From NCBI RefSeq assembly GCF_030711405.1, contig NZ_JAULSI010000014.1, positions 60,434 to 124,433 on the forward strand: a stretch of 64,000 nt of DNA, read 5' to 3'. The notes under the pieces are model-generated. The model was not told the origin of the DNA, made no database searches, and saw only the letters and a list, made by a program, of their open reading frames with translations. Below, piece after piece: positions 32,958 through 42,369 of this stretch. How positions within the stretch are numbered: position 1 is the first letter of the stretch; each line of letters starts with the position of its first letter. Origin of the DNA: Massilia brevitalea (GTDB lineage: Bacteria; Pseudomonadota; Gammaproteobacteria; Burkholderiales; Burkholderiaceae_D). The position numbers were made by a program, and so were the translations under genes.

Positions 32958-35206
32958 GCATCGGCGTGAACATCGGCGTGAATACGGGCATGGCCAGCGA
33001 CGCATTCGTCTCCCTTCGCGGCAAGCCCCGCGCCTCGGTCCTGGAATCGGTGCGCGCCGAAGGCAGCGTCAAGGGCTTGCTGTTCGAGCTGAGGGTGGAG
33101 CAGCGCTACCGGAACGCCGGCGCCACCAACATCGAAGCCGTATACAACTTCCCGGTGCCGTGGAATGCAGTCTTGCTGGACGTGGAGTTCGTGCTGGGCG
33201 AGCGCGTGCTGCGCGGAACCGTGACGGCCAAGGCCGACGGCGAGCGCCAGTACGAGCGTGCGCTGGAAGAAGGCGATACGGCGGTGATGGTGGAACGCGC
33301 GGCCGACGGCGTATACACGGTCAACGTGGGCAACCTGCTGCCGGGCGAAACGGCGCTGGTGCGCTTCCGCTATGCCCAGCTGCTCACCCTGGCGCAGGGC
33401 CAGGTGCGGCTGGTGGTCCCGACCGTCATCGGGCCACGCTATGGCGACGCGGGCGCGATCGGCATGCAGCCGCATCAGGTGCCGGTCACCGATGTGCTGG
33501 CCCGGCACCCCTTCACGCTCGACCTCGAACTGCATGGCGACCTGGCCGGGGGCCGGCTCGCCTCGCCCTCGCACGCGCTGGCGCTGCGCCGTACCGACGC
33601 CGGCGTCCGCGTCTCGCCCGCCGCCGACGCCTGCCTCGACCGCGATTTCGTGCTGGCCATCGACAGCCTGGCGGCGACATCCTTTTCCACGGTCGGCAGG
33701 GATGGCCGCGGCTACGTTGCGCTCGCGAGCCTTTGCCCGGACACGACGGGCGCCGCGCATCCGCTCGGCCTGAAGATCCTGGTCGACTGCTCGGGCTCGA
33801 TGAATGGCGACCGCATCGACGCCGCACGCACCGCCCTGCACCAGGTCCTGAGCCACCTCGACATCGCCGACAGCTTCAGCTTCAGCCGCTTCGGCAGCGC
33901 GGTCGAGCACTGCACCCGCGCGCTGATGGCGGCCACACCGCGCGCCATCGCCAAGGCCGGCGGCTGGGTCTCCGACACCCAGGCCGACATGGGCGGCACC
34001 GACATCCGCCAGGCGCTGCTGTCCACCTTCGACCTCGGCGCCCCTGTCGCTGCGGACGTCTTGCTGGTCACCGACGGCGACGTATGGGAAGCGGACGAAC
34101 TTGTCGCCTGCGCCGAACGGGCCGGCCAGCGTGTGTTCGCGGTGGGCATCGGCAGCGCCCCGGCCTCCTCGCTCCTGCACATGCTGGCCATCCGCAGCGG
34201 CGGCGCCTGCGAGTTGATCGCCGACCCGGTGGAAGCCGACGGCGCGATCCGCAGGATGGTCAAACGCATGCGCCAGGCGCCGGTGAGGAACGCGCAGGTG
34301 ACCTGGGATGGCGAAGCGCGCTGGCAGGCCGATGCCGGTCCGCTGTTCAATGGCGAGACCGTGCACCACTTCGCAGGCTTCTTCGAAGCTGCACCGGGCA
34401 GCGCCGTGCTCGAATGGTGCGACCCGGCCAGTGGAGCGCCGCAGCGCGCCGAACTGCGCATCGATGGCGCCATCGTCGAGGGCGACACCCTGGCCAGGGT
34501 AGCCGCCGCGGCGCGCATGCGCGATGCCGATGCCCGCACGCGCCATGCGCTGGCCATGGAATATGGCCTGGTCGGCCAGACGACCAACCTGGTGCTGACG
34601 CTGGCGCGCGCGGACGGCGAAAAGCAGCAGATCATGCCGGCGCTGGAACGCGTTGCCCAGGCCTTGCCTGCGGGCTGGGGCGGCGCGGGCGTGCTGCGTA
34701 CCGGGACCTATTCGGCGCCGGCGGTCTGGAGCCGCGGCGACACGGCGATGATGGTCGGGCAGCGCCAGGCCGGCTACGACACACCAGTGATGTTCCGGCG
34801 GCAGGCGCTGCTGGAGGCCGATCCGTATCCGAACCGGGCGCGCATGCACGCATTTGTCGAGCACCTGGGCAACCAGTCCGTCCCCCTGCCAGACTCGCTC
34901 GACCAGCTCGAGGGCGCTTTGCCGCCGCAATTGGTCGAAGCCTTGCGCGGTCTTGCCGCAGCCGGCTACGGTGAGACGCCGGTGGTGCAGGCCCTGCTCC
35001 GTGCGATCCGCAAGCTCGTCACGCCGCGCAGCCTGATAGCGCGCCTGACCGAGACGATCGGCAGCCTGGGCAGGCCGGGTGACACGCTGGACGAGTGCAT
35101 GCTGGCGATCCATGTCGAGAAGATCGTGCGTGACGCCTACGACACCAAGACGGCAACGAGTTGGGACGAAGAAATACCGTCTTTCCTGCGCAAGCGGGCC
35201 GATTGA
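32954..35206 (+). CDS. VIT and von Willebrand factor A domain protein
   Basis: A 750-residue protein without signal peptide. Residues about 15-145 form a VIT (inter-alpha-trypsin inhibitor) domain with 'VEQRYRNAGATNIEAVYNFPVP' and 'NVGNLLPGETALVRFRY'. Residues about 272-440 are a VWA domain with an intact MIDAS: Asp278-x-Ser280-x-Ser282 (VDCSGSMNG), Thr in 'MGGTDIRQAL' and Asp in 'LLVTDGD'. The C-terminal 300 residues are helical and unassigned, with 'LAMEYGLVGQTTNLVL' as a typical VIT/VWA tail signature. It probably binds protein partners through Mg2+. It is the second gene of an operon with a MerR regulator. The role is unknown. Confidence 0.88.
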   Translation: MSIGVNIGVNTGMASDAFVSLRGKPRASVLESVRAEGSVKGLLFELRVEQRYRNAGATNIEAVYNFPVPWNAVLLDVEFVLGERVLRGTVTAKADGERQYERALEEGDTAVMVERAADGVYTVNVGNLLPGETALVRFRYAQLLTLAQGQVRLVVPTVIGPRYGDAGAIGMQPHQVPVTDVLARHPFTLDLELHGDLAGGRLASPSHALALRRTDAGVRVSPAADACLDRDFVLAIDSLAATSFSTVGRDGRGYVALASLCPDTTGAAHPLGLKILVDCSGSMNGDRIDAARTALHQVLSHLDIADSFSFSRFGSAVEHCTRALMAATPRAIAKAGGWVSDTQADMGGTDIRQALLSTFDLGAPVAADVLLVTDGDVWEADELVACAERAGQRVFAVGIGSAPASSLLHMLAIRSGGACELIADPVEADGAIRRMVKRMRQAPVRNAQVTWDGEARWQADAGPLFNGETVHHFAGFFEAAPGSAVLEWCDPASGAPQRAELRIDGAIVEGDTLARVAAAARMRDADARTRHALAMEYGLVGQTTNLVLTLARADGEKQQIMPALERVAQALPAGWGGAGVLRTGTYSAPAVWSRGDTAMMVGQRQAGYDTPVMFRRQALLEADPYPNRARMHAFVEHLGNQSVPLPDSLDQLEGALPPQLVEALRGLAAAGYGETPVVQALLRAIRKLVTPRSLIARLTETIGSLGRPGDTLDECMLAIHVEKIVRDAYDTKTATSWDEEIPSFLRKRAD

Positions 35207-35279
35207 TGCACAGCGCGGCACCGGCCGTCCACGCAGATCCGGGCTGCGCCGCGTCAGGCGAGCGACACTTGTTTAATTG

Positions 35280-35301
35280 CCTTACTAAAACAGTGGTAAG
35301 G
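35280..35301. promoter_or_regulatory. Short dyad upstream of the PH-domain gene
   Basis: CCTTAC and GTAAGG (35280-35285 and 35296-35301) flank TAAAACAGTG, 28 bp before the next start codon. It could be an operator or a small leader hairpin. No T-run follows, so it is not a terminator for the VIT/VWA gene. Confidence 0.3.
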
Positions 35302-35329
35302 TAGCCGTTTTCATCACGCGAGGGCGATC

Positions 35330-35938
35330 ATGTTCAAGAGACTGGCAGCGGAAGCACTGGGGTTCAGCGATATCGGCGTCATCGTCGGCTCGGCCGATTA
35401 CGACAAGGTCGACGCGGACGATTATTTGTTCAGCGAAGACGGCGAGCAGATCTTTTTCCTCATCAAGAGCAAGAAGGACGAATACTGCTTCACCAATCTC
35501 GCCCTGATCCACGTGGACGGCGATTCGGCCGTGTCGTCGAAGCGCTCGATCAAGCGCTACGACTATGCGTCGTACCAGATTACCGACGTCAGCATCGAAA
35601 CCGCCGGCACGCTGGACATGGACATCGAACTCAAGTTCAACCTCGAAGGCACCAAGTTTTCCATCGACGTGAAGAAAAGCTTCATCGAGCAGCTGAAGGA
35701 TATCTACAAGGCCCTGATCACGATCGGCAAGCAGCAGAAACGCAATGCGCTGTCGCGCGATAACGCCCTGCGCGCGCTGGATGCGACGGCGTCGGTGCAC
35801 AAGCTGAATATCGCGCCGGGGGCGGGGAGCCTGGTGAGCCAGTATGGGGAATTGCTGGAGGCGCTGAATACGGCGATGTTCGATACGCATACCAAGCGCG
35901 ATTTCAGCGACGTTTTCACCAAGTACATCCACAACTGA
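35330..35938 (+). CDS. Bacterial PH-domain protein (YvbH-like)
   Basis: A 202-residue cytoplasmic protein. The first about 125 residues look like the bacterial pleckstrin-homology domain group: 'LGFSDIGVIVGSADYDKVDADDYLFSEDGEQIFFLIKSKKDEYCFTNLALIHVDGDSAVSSKRSIKRYDY' has the strand pattern and the 'SKRSIKRYDY' signature of that family. The C-terminal helical part (about 130-200) fits the associated oligomerisation extension. An AGGG ribosome-binding site precedes the ATG. Function unknown in general; membrane or partner binding is suspected. It ends at a strong terminator. Confidence 0.8.
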   Translation: MFKRLAAEALGFSDIGVIVGSADYDKVDADDYLFSEDGEQIFFLIKSKKDEYCFTNLALIHVDGDSAVSSKRSIKRYDYASYQITDVSIETAGTLDMDIELKFNLEGTKFSIDVKKSFIEQLKDIYKALITIGKQQKRNALSRDNALRALDATASVHKLNIAPGAGSLVSQYGELLEALNTAMFDTHTKRDFSDVFTKYIHN

Positions 35939-35963
35939 GAACGGACAGCAGTTACTGTCATTT

Positions 35964-36006
35964 GCGGGAGAAGCGGCATGTAATGTGCTGCTTCTCGCTT
36001 TTTTTC
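35964..36006 (+). terminator. Rho-independent terminator of the PH-domain gene
   Basis: Arms GCGGGAGAAGC (35964-35974) and GCTTCTCGC (35990-35998) enclose a 15-nt loop and are followed by seven T. It starts about 26 bp after the stop codon. Confidence 0.88.
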
Positions 36007-36084
36007 CTGATCGGTAAAGCTAACGTACCTGTACGCACTGGCCGCACCAGCGATCTGCCAGCCTTAACTCGACCTAATTCTCCT

Positions 36085-36633
36085 TTAGCCAGACGTCTTT
36101 TTGGGAATGAAAAACACATCATGGGCGCGCCGCACTGGCATAGGTACGGTGATGACAGTCGGAGGCGGAGCGTCTTCCGTCGATGCACCTGCTTCCGGCA
36201 GAGCCGGCGTGGTCTTCGAGAGCAGCGTATCGATCGCTTTCGTCCCTCGCTCTTCGAATGCAAGGATTTTCCGGTGAGCTTCAAAGTCTGCATAAACCTT
36301 GTGAAGCCCCTTGCATAACAAGGCCCGGCCATTTTTCAGCGTAAGGACGAAGTGACACTCTCTTAGCAACCGCCCCATCCCCGCACCAGCGATTGCGCCA
36401 AGCGGACCCGCCACCAGCGCCCCCAGCACCATGCCTCTTCCACCTTGGGGCAAGCTTGCACCTTCCGCATGAATCAGTTCGATAGAGTCGATTTGATCCA
36501 ACGAATAGCTGGAGCGGCCGCCTTCAAAAATGACGACACTTATTTCCTTGCCTCTTGCTGCGATCGTACCTACAACTTTACCATTCGTGATTACTTCAAA
36601 GTTGTACACAAACTTGCTGTCACCAATAGCCAT
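36085..36633 (-). CDS. Hypothetical protein with a glycine-zipper segment, 182 residues
   Basis: I do not recognise the family with certainty. The first 75 residues are beta-rich ('FVYNFEVITNGKVVGTIAARGKEISVVIFEGGRSSYSLDQIDSIELIH'), as in small PH-like domains. Residues 65-87 (GGRGMVLGALVAGPLGAIAGAGMG) form a glycine-zipper helix hairpin that could enter a membrane. The C-terminal 60 residues are Pro/Thr-rich. Codon use is less GC-biased than in the neighbours, and the flanking DNA is AT-richer, which may point to later acquisition. It lies between a PH-domain gene and recD on the strand of recD. Confidence 0.65.
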   Translation of the reverse strand: MAIGDSKFVYNFEVITNGKVVGTIAARGKEISVVIFEGGRSSYSLDQIDSIELIHAEGASLPQGGRGMVLGALVAGPLGAIAGAGMGRLLRECHFVLTLKNGRALLCKGLHKVYADFEAHRKILAFEERGTKAIDTLLSKTTPALPEAGASTEDAPPPTVITVPMPVRRAHDVFFIPKKTSG

Positions 36634-36763
36634 GTTGGAAGTCGAATTAAAAAAAAGAAAGGAAATTCTCCAACGTCAAATACTTTATGTCAACTTAACA
36701 ATTCAGAAAGCGTTGAGTAAGAACACGAAAGCATTTCCGCCAGAATCAGGCTGCTTACCGGTG

Positions 36764-38710
36764 TCAACGCTCAATCAGGCTACGCAAGCCACTGGCGCGA
36801 TGCGTGCGCCTCGCCACCGCCTCCGCCAGCACCGACCCGCTCGGCGACACCAGCGTGAACTCCGCACTCGCACGCGTGATCCCCGTGTACACCAGCTCGC
36901 GCGTCAGGATGCCGTGCCGGTCTTCGGGCAGCACCAGCACCGTATGGCGGAACTCCGAGCCCTGCGACTTGTGCACCGTCATCGCGAACGCCGTCTCGAC
37001 GTTGCGCAGGCGCGTGGCCAGTACCGAGCGCACGGCGTCGCCTTCCATGAAGTACACGCGCAATGAACCGGGACGCGCGGGGTCGCTCAGGGTCAGGCCG
37101 ATGTCGCCGTTGAACACGCCGGTGCCGTAGTCGTTGCGGGTCACCATCACCGGCCGCCCGACATACCACTCGCCGCCGCGGCGCAGCAGGCCCGCGGCTT
37201 CCAGGCGCTGTTCGATGGCGGTGTTCAGGCCGGACACGCCCCACTCGCCTTCGCGCACCGCGCACAGGATGCGGAAGGCCTCAAAGCGCCCCAGCACCGA
37301 GCGCACCCAGTCCTCGTGCGTGCTGCCCTGCGGTCGGTCCACCAGCAGCTCCAGGTAGGGCTGGTAACCCTCGAGCGCCAGGTTGACCACGTGGTGCTGG
37401 TGCGCGTGCTCGATCCAGCGCACCTGTTCGGCGTTGTCGCTGCTGCGCAGCACGGCCTCGGCGCCGTCGGCGTCGCCGGCGTTCACGGCCAGCGCCAGCT
37501 GCCCGATCGGTCCGCCGAAGCGGCGGCTGTGGCGCAGCATCACGGTCTGCTGGGCCAGCGCGCCGGCGCTGCCGAGGAATTCGGCGGGCAGTGCCTCGCC
37601 GCTGGCGATGCGCACGTAGTCCGCGGTGTCCATGCTGTAGCCGCCGCGCTGGGCGTCGTGGCACAGGTCGCCAAGCACGGCGCCGGCCTCCACCGAGGCC
37701 AGCTGGTCCTTGTCGCCCAACAGCACCAGCATGGCGCCGGGGGGCAGCGCATCGAGCAGGCTGGCCATCATTTCCAGGTGCACCATCGAGGCTTCGTCGA
37801 CGATCAGCACGTCCACGTCGAGCGGGTTGCCGGCGTGGTGGGCGAACGAGCGGGTGTCCGGCCGCGCACCGAGCAGGCTGTGCAAGGTGCGGGCGGCGCC
37901 CATGCGTTCGGTGAGCTGGCGCAGCGGCAGCGCTTCGCCGACGCGCTCGGCCAGCTCGCTCAAGGCCTTGTCGATCGACTGTTTTAAACGCGCGGCCGCC
38001 TTGCCGGTGGGCGCGGCCAGTGCGATGCGCTGGCGCGCGGCGTCGGGGGCGGTGGCGAACAGCAGCGCCAGCAGGCGCGCCACCGTGTAGGTCTTGCCCG
38101 TGCCGGGGCCGCCGGTGATGATCGCCACCGAGCCGCGCAAAGCCACGGCGCAGGCCAGCTTCTGCCAGTTCGGCGTTTCGCTGGCGCGCTGCGAGAAAAA
38201 CAACAGATCGAGCCAGGAATGGACCTTGGCCACGTCCACGGCGCGGGTGCCGGCGGCGCGCGCGCGGATGCTGGCCGCGACCACGGTTTCGTCGCGCCAG
38301 TAGCGGCGCAAATACAGGCGCTCGCCGTCGAACACCAGCGGCTCGCCGTAATCGAGGTCGCCGACTTTCCACACCTGTTCGCAGGCGGCGATCTGGGTGG
38401 CCCAGGCCCTGGCGGTCTTCGGCAGCGGCGCCACGGCGACGGCCAGGCCTTGCCACTGCTCGCCGCTCCAGCCCAGCAAGGCGGCAGGGTCGCCGGCCAG
38501 GTCGCTCAGTTGCAGGCAGCTGTGGCCGCGTCCCTCGAGTTCGGACAGCACGGTCGCGGCCAGCAGCATCGCCGGCGAAGCACATGTCGATGCGCACCCC
38601 AGCGAGGCAACAAAGCGCGCAAAGGCGCCGGACAGGCGGCGCAGTTCGCCGGCCTCGGTCAGGCGCGCCACTTCACGCCACAAGGCGTCGATTTTTTCTA
38701 CTTCTGTCAT
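36764..38710 (-). CDS. recD: Exodeoxyribonuclease V subunit alpha
   Basis: A 648-residue 5'-3' helicase subunit. The Walker A 'TGGPGTGKTYTV' starts at residue 199, the Walker B region is 'DVLIVDEASMV', and the C-terminal UvrD-like motif is 'AMTVHKSQGSEF'. The start is ATG at 38710, overlapping recB by 4 bp; the open frame continues upstream only as a shadow. With RecB and RecC it forms the nuclease-helicase that resects double-strand breaks for RecA. It is the last gene of the recC-recB-recD operon. Confidence 0.95.
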   Translation of the reverse strand: MTEVEKIDALWREVARLTEAGELRRLSGAFARFVASLGCASTCASPAMLLAATVLSELEGRGHSCLQLSDLAGDPAALLGWSGEQWQGLAVAVAPLPKTARAWATQIAACEQVWKVGDLDYGEPLVFDGERLYLRRYWRDETVVAASIRARAAGTRAVDVAKVHSWLDLLFFSQRASETPNWQKLACAVALRGSVAIITGGPGTGKTYTVARLLALLFATAPDAARQRIALAAPTGKAAARLKQSIDKALSELAERVGEALPLRQLTERMGAARTLHSLLGARPDTRSFAHHAGNPLDVDVLIVDEASMVHLEMMASLLDALPPGAMLVLLGDKDQLASVEAGAVLGDLCHDAQRGGYSMDTADYVRIASGEALPAEFLGSAGALAQQTVMLRHSRRFGGPIGQLALAVNAGDADGAEAVLRSSDNAEQVRWIEHAHQHHVVNLALEGYQPYLELLVDRPQGSTHEDWVRSVLGRFEAFRILCAVREGEWGVSGLNTAIEQRLEAAGLLRRGGEWYVGRPVMVTRNDYGTGVFNGDIGLTLSDPARPGSLRVYFMEGDAVRSVLATRLRNVETAFAMTVHKSQGSEFRHTVLVLPEDRHGILTRELVYTGITRASAEFTLVSPSGSVLAEAVARRTHRASGLRSLIER

Positions 38711-41700
38711 TCGAAACTTCCGTTGGCAAGCAGGCGGTCCAGGCCGTCGAGCAGGGCCAGGTCCGGCTCCAGCACATAGCAGCCATGGGTCGTGGTGTTG
38801 GCGATCCCGCGCAGGAACAGGAATACGGCGCCGCCCAGTTGTTCGGCCGGGTCGTAGCTGTCGCCGAGGCGGCTCTTCAAGAGGCGATGCAGGGCCAGCA
38901 TGTAGATCGCCCCCTGGATGTCGTAGCGGTGCCCGGCCATGCCCTCTTCCATCGCGCGCCGGGTGTAGGCGGCGTCGCCCGTGCCGAGCGCGTTCGACTT
39001 GTAGTCGAGCACCCAGTAGCGGCCCTCGTGCTCGAACACCAGGTCGGCGAAGCCCTTCAGCATGCCGTGCAGCGGGCGCTCGGCCAGGGTCGGACGCGCG
39101 ACATTCCCGAGCAGGCTGCGCCGGCACAGGCGATCGAGCTTGCCGATCGCCAGCTCGTCGCTGGGGAACCAGAACTCCATCTCCGGCAGCGGCGCCTCGA
39201 TCTCGATCAGGCTGGCGCCAAACGGCGGCAGGCGCGTGGTGGCGATCATGCGCAGCCAGGCCAGCGCGTCGTCCAGGCGGTTGCCCCAGCCGGCGCGCCC
39301 GATGCGCTGGACCAGGCGCGATTCGAAGCCCGGGTCGTCGACGGCAAAGCCTTCCTGCGCCATCCATTCCAATTGCTCGTGCAGGAAGTTGCCCGGTACC
39401 GAGCCGCGTGGGAAGCGGTGCCAGGGAGCGTCCTCGCCGCGCGGGGCAGCGACTGCCACTTCCTCTTCTTCGAGCAGCGTTTCCTCGGCGGCGCGCTGCG
39501 GCGGCGCCGTGGTGTGGCGCGTGATCGAGGTGAACGAGCCGACCGCCCAGTTGCGCTCGAAGTCGGCGTCGAAGGGCGCCGGCTCGATTAGCGGCGCGCG
39601 CGTTTCCACGCGGTCCAGCACCGTGCACCCGTCGAGATCATCGTCGAGGGTATGCAGCTCGATGCCGCTGCACTCGCCGCGCAGGCGCTCCAGATGCTCG
39701 GCCAGGTGCGGCACCGCGACCGCGTTGCCGCCGCTGAGCAGGTAGCCGAGCGCCGATTCGTGCAGGCGGTTCTCGCCCTTCCTGCCGGCGGCCACCGCCG
39801 CCACGCCCAGCCACAAGAAGTGGCGCGCACGGGTCAGCGCCACGTACAGCAGGCGCAGGTCTTCTTCCAGGCGCGCACGGTCCACGGCTTCCAGCGCCGC
39901 GTCGGACAGGGCCAGGTCGATCCTGCGCCCGCCCGCCTCGTCCACATAGTCGAAGAAGGTGCGGTTGCGGCGGTCGGTCTTGCGCGCGGTGACGGCGAAC
40001 GGCAGGTACACCAGCGGGTACTCCAGGCCCTTCGACTTGTGCACCGTGATGACTTTGACCAGCTCGGCGTCGCTTTCCAGGCGCAGCACGCGCTCGTCGC
40101 CGCCCTCGCCCAGTCCTTCCACCTGCTCGGCGAACCAGCGGATCAGGGCCTGCTCGCCGTCCAGTTGGGCGGAGGCTTCCTGCAACAGCTCGGCCAGGTG
40201 CAGCAGATTGGTCAGGCGCCGCTCGCCGCCGGGTTCGCGCAGCAGGCGCGCCGGCAGGCCGAGTTCGTGGATGAAGCGGCGCAGCATGGCCAGCACGCCC
40301 TGGCGCTGCCAGCAGTTGTGCAGGTTCTTCAGCTGCTCGACGCGGGTTTCCCACGCCGTCTCGTCGCTCGAGAGCAGCGCCAGTTCGGCCAGCGGCAGCC
40401 CGGCCGTACGCGTGGCCAGCGCGGCGCGCGCCAGGGCGCCGTCCAGGGGATTCGCCACGGCGTGCAGCCAGCGCAGCACGTCCTGCGCTTCTTCGCTTTC
40501 GACCACCGAGTCCTTGTCGGACAAATACACACTGGCCACGCGCCTGCGCATCAGGGCGTCGCGGATCGCCGCTGCCTCGCGCCGGTCGCGCACCAGGATG
40601 GCGATATCGGCCGGCATCAGGCGCGTAAACGTGCTTCCTTCCCTGAAGCCGACCGCCTCGTCGTTCAACAGCTTCACGATGTGCTCGGCGCAGTGGTGGG
40701 CGAAGAATTCGCGGTATTCGTCCACCTTCATGTCTTCGCGCGCGCTGGCGCTCATGGTCAGCGCCTGGTAAGGGCCGTCGACGCCGACCAGTTCCGCCTT
40801 GTGGCCGGCCGCTGCAACCGGATCGAACGGCAGCGGATTTTCCTCGCCCTTGCGGAAGCGGAAGGCGCCGGTGGCATGGCCCGGATGCGACGCGTCCCGT
40901 TCCGCGTACTCGAACACGCGGTTCACCGCCTGCACCAGCGCGGCGGTGGAACGGTAGTTGGTGCCGAGCTGGTAGTGACGGCCCGCGGTGGCGCGCCGCG
41001 CGGACAGGTAGCTGTGGATGTCGGCGCCGCGGAAGCCGTAGATCGACTGCTTGGGGTCGCCGATCAGGAACAGGCCCTGCCCAGGGTCGTCCTCGGCCAC
41101 CCGGTACAGCAAATCGAAGATGCGGTACTGGTCGGGCGAGGTGTCCTGGAATTCGTCGATCAGCGCCACCGGGTACTGGGTCACGATGCGGCGGCGCAGG
41201 GCCTCGCCGTTCGGGCCTTCCAGCGCATCCTTCAGGCGCACCAGCATGTCGGCAAAGCCGAACTGGCGCGTGCGCTGCTTGAGTTCGGCCATGCGCGCGG
41301 CGATGTGGCCGGCGGCGTGGCGTAGCAAGGCGTGGGCCAGCGGGTCGATCGCATCGAGCGCCGCGCGCAGCGGCTCGGTGCCGTCGAAGCAGGCCGGGAT
41401 CTCGGCGCTGAAGCCCTTGCTGAAGGCGTCCTCGATGCCGTGCGGCGTGAGGCGATTCCAGGCAGTCTCGTTGAACCTGGCGGTGTCTGGTTCCAGCATG
41501 GCCGGGTCCGCGGCCCAGGCGCGCAGGGCCTCGAACCACTTGACCAGCGAATCGGCGCGCAGCTTGTTGCCGTTGAAGCACTTGGGGTTGGCATCGCGGT
41601 GGCCGGCGATCCAGCGTTCCATCTCGTCGGCACGCGCGGACCAGCCTTCCTTCAGGCGCGCCAGTTCGGCTTGTTGCGCACGCTGCACGCGCGCCACCAG

Positions 41701-42369
41701 GGCGGCCAGCGGCTCAGCATCGGGGGTACCGAGTACCCCCGAGCGGCTTACCAAATCACGCACCGAGGCTTTCAGCGCCTCGACGTCGCGCCAGGTGTCG
41801 ATCACCGCGGCCAGCGCGTGGCTGTTCAGCGGATACACGTGCTGGCGCCAGTAATCGTGGGCGGCATCCTCGAACAGGGCGCGCTCGTCGCTCACCAGTT
41901 CTTCGTCGAACAAGCTGCCGCTGTCGAAGGCGTGCTCGCGCAGCATGCGCTGGCACCAGGCGTCGATGGTGAAGATCGCCGCTTCGTCCATGGTTTCGGC
42001 GGCCAGCACCAGGCGGTGGGCGGCGACGACGCGTTCGCCGTCGCCGGCATAGCTCGCGGCCAGATCGCGCAGATACGGGTCCTTTCGCGCCGGATCGTCG
42101 TGCGCGAGTTCGCCGCGGAAGTAGGCCGCTGCCTGGACCAGGCGCTCGCGCACGCGGTTCGACAGTTCGCGCGTGGCGGCGCGGGTAAACGTCATCACCA
42201 GGATGTCGGATGGCAGCAGCGGGCGCACGAAGGCGACATCGCCGCCATGGCCCAGCACCAGGCGCAAATAGAGCGCGGCGATGGTCCAGGTCTTGCCGGT
42301 GCCGGCGCTGGCCTCGATCAGGCGCGAGCCGTGCAGCGGGAATGCCAGGGGGTCGAGCAGCTGGCTCAT
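38707..42369 (-). CDS. recB: Exodeoxyribonuclease V subunit beta
   Basis: A 1220-residue UvrD-type 3'-5' helicase with C-terminal nuclease. Walker A is 'EASAGTGKTWT' (19-29), Walker B 'ALIDEFQDTSPDQY', and helicase motif V-VI is 'TVHKSKGLEYPLVYLP' and 'RLLYVALTRARH'. The nuclease domain at the end has 'GFADLVFEHEGRYWVLDYKSN', with the catalytic Asp-Lys set, and 'YDIQGAIYMLALHRLL'. The start at 42369 overlaps recC by 4 bp. Length is near E. coli RecB (1180). All key residues appear intact. Confidence 0.96.
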   Translation of the reverse strand: MSQLLDPLAFPLHGSRLIEASAGTGKTWTIAALYLRLVLGHGGDVAFVRPLLPSDILVMTFTRAATRELSNRVRERLVQAAAYFRGELAHDDPARKDPYLRDLAASYAGDGERVVAAHRLVLAAETMDEAAIFTIDAWCQRMLREHAFDSGSLFDEELVSDERALFEDAAHDYWRQHVYPLNSHALAAVIDTWRDVEALKASVRDLVSRSGVLGTPDAEPLAALVARVQRAQQAELARLKEGWSARADEMERWIAGHRDANPKCFNGNKLRADSLVKWFEALRAWAADPAMLEPDTARFNETAWNRLTPHGIEDAFSKGFSAEIPACFDGTEPLRAALDAIDPLAHALLRHAAGHIAARMAELKQRTRQFGFADMLVRLKDALEGPNGEALRRRIVTQYPVALIDEFQDTSPDQYRIFDLLYRVAEDDPGQGLFLIGDPKQSIYGFRGADIHSYLSARRATAGRHYQLGTNYRSTAALVQAVNRVFEYAERDASHPGHATGAFRFRKGEENPLPFDPVAAAGHKAELVGVDGPYQALTMSASAREDMKVDEYREFFAHHCAEHIVKLLNDEAVGFREGSTFTRLMPADIAILVRDRREAAAIRDALMRRRVASVYLSDKDSVVESEEAQDVLRWLHAVANPLDGALARAALATRTAGLPLAELALLSSDETAWETRVEQLKNLHNCWQRQGVLAMLRRFIHELGLPARLLREPGGERRLTNLLHLAELLQEASAQLDGEQALIRWFAEQVEGLGEGGDERVLRLESDAELVKVITVHKSKGLEYPLVYLPFAVTARKTDRRNRTFFDYVDEAGGRRIDLALSDAALEAVDRARLEEDLRLLYVALTRARHFLWLGVAAVAAGRKGENRLHESALGYLLSGGNAVAVPHLAEHLERLRGECSGIELHTLDDDLDGCTVLDRVETRAPLIEPAPFDADFERNWAVGSFTSITRHTTAPPQRAAEETLLEEEEVAVAAPRGEDAPWHRFPRGSVPGNFLHEQLEWMAQEGFAVDDPGFESRLVQRIGRAGWGNRLDDALAWLRMIATTRLPPFGASLIEIEAPLPEMEFWFPSDELAIGKLDRLCRRSLLGNVARPTLAERPLHGMLKGFADLVFEHEGRYWVLDYKSNALGTGDAAYTRRAMEEGMAGHRYDIQGAIYMLALHRLLKSRLGDSYDPAEQLGGAVFLFLRGIANTTTHGCYVLEPDLALLDGLDRLLANGSFE

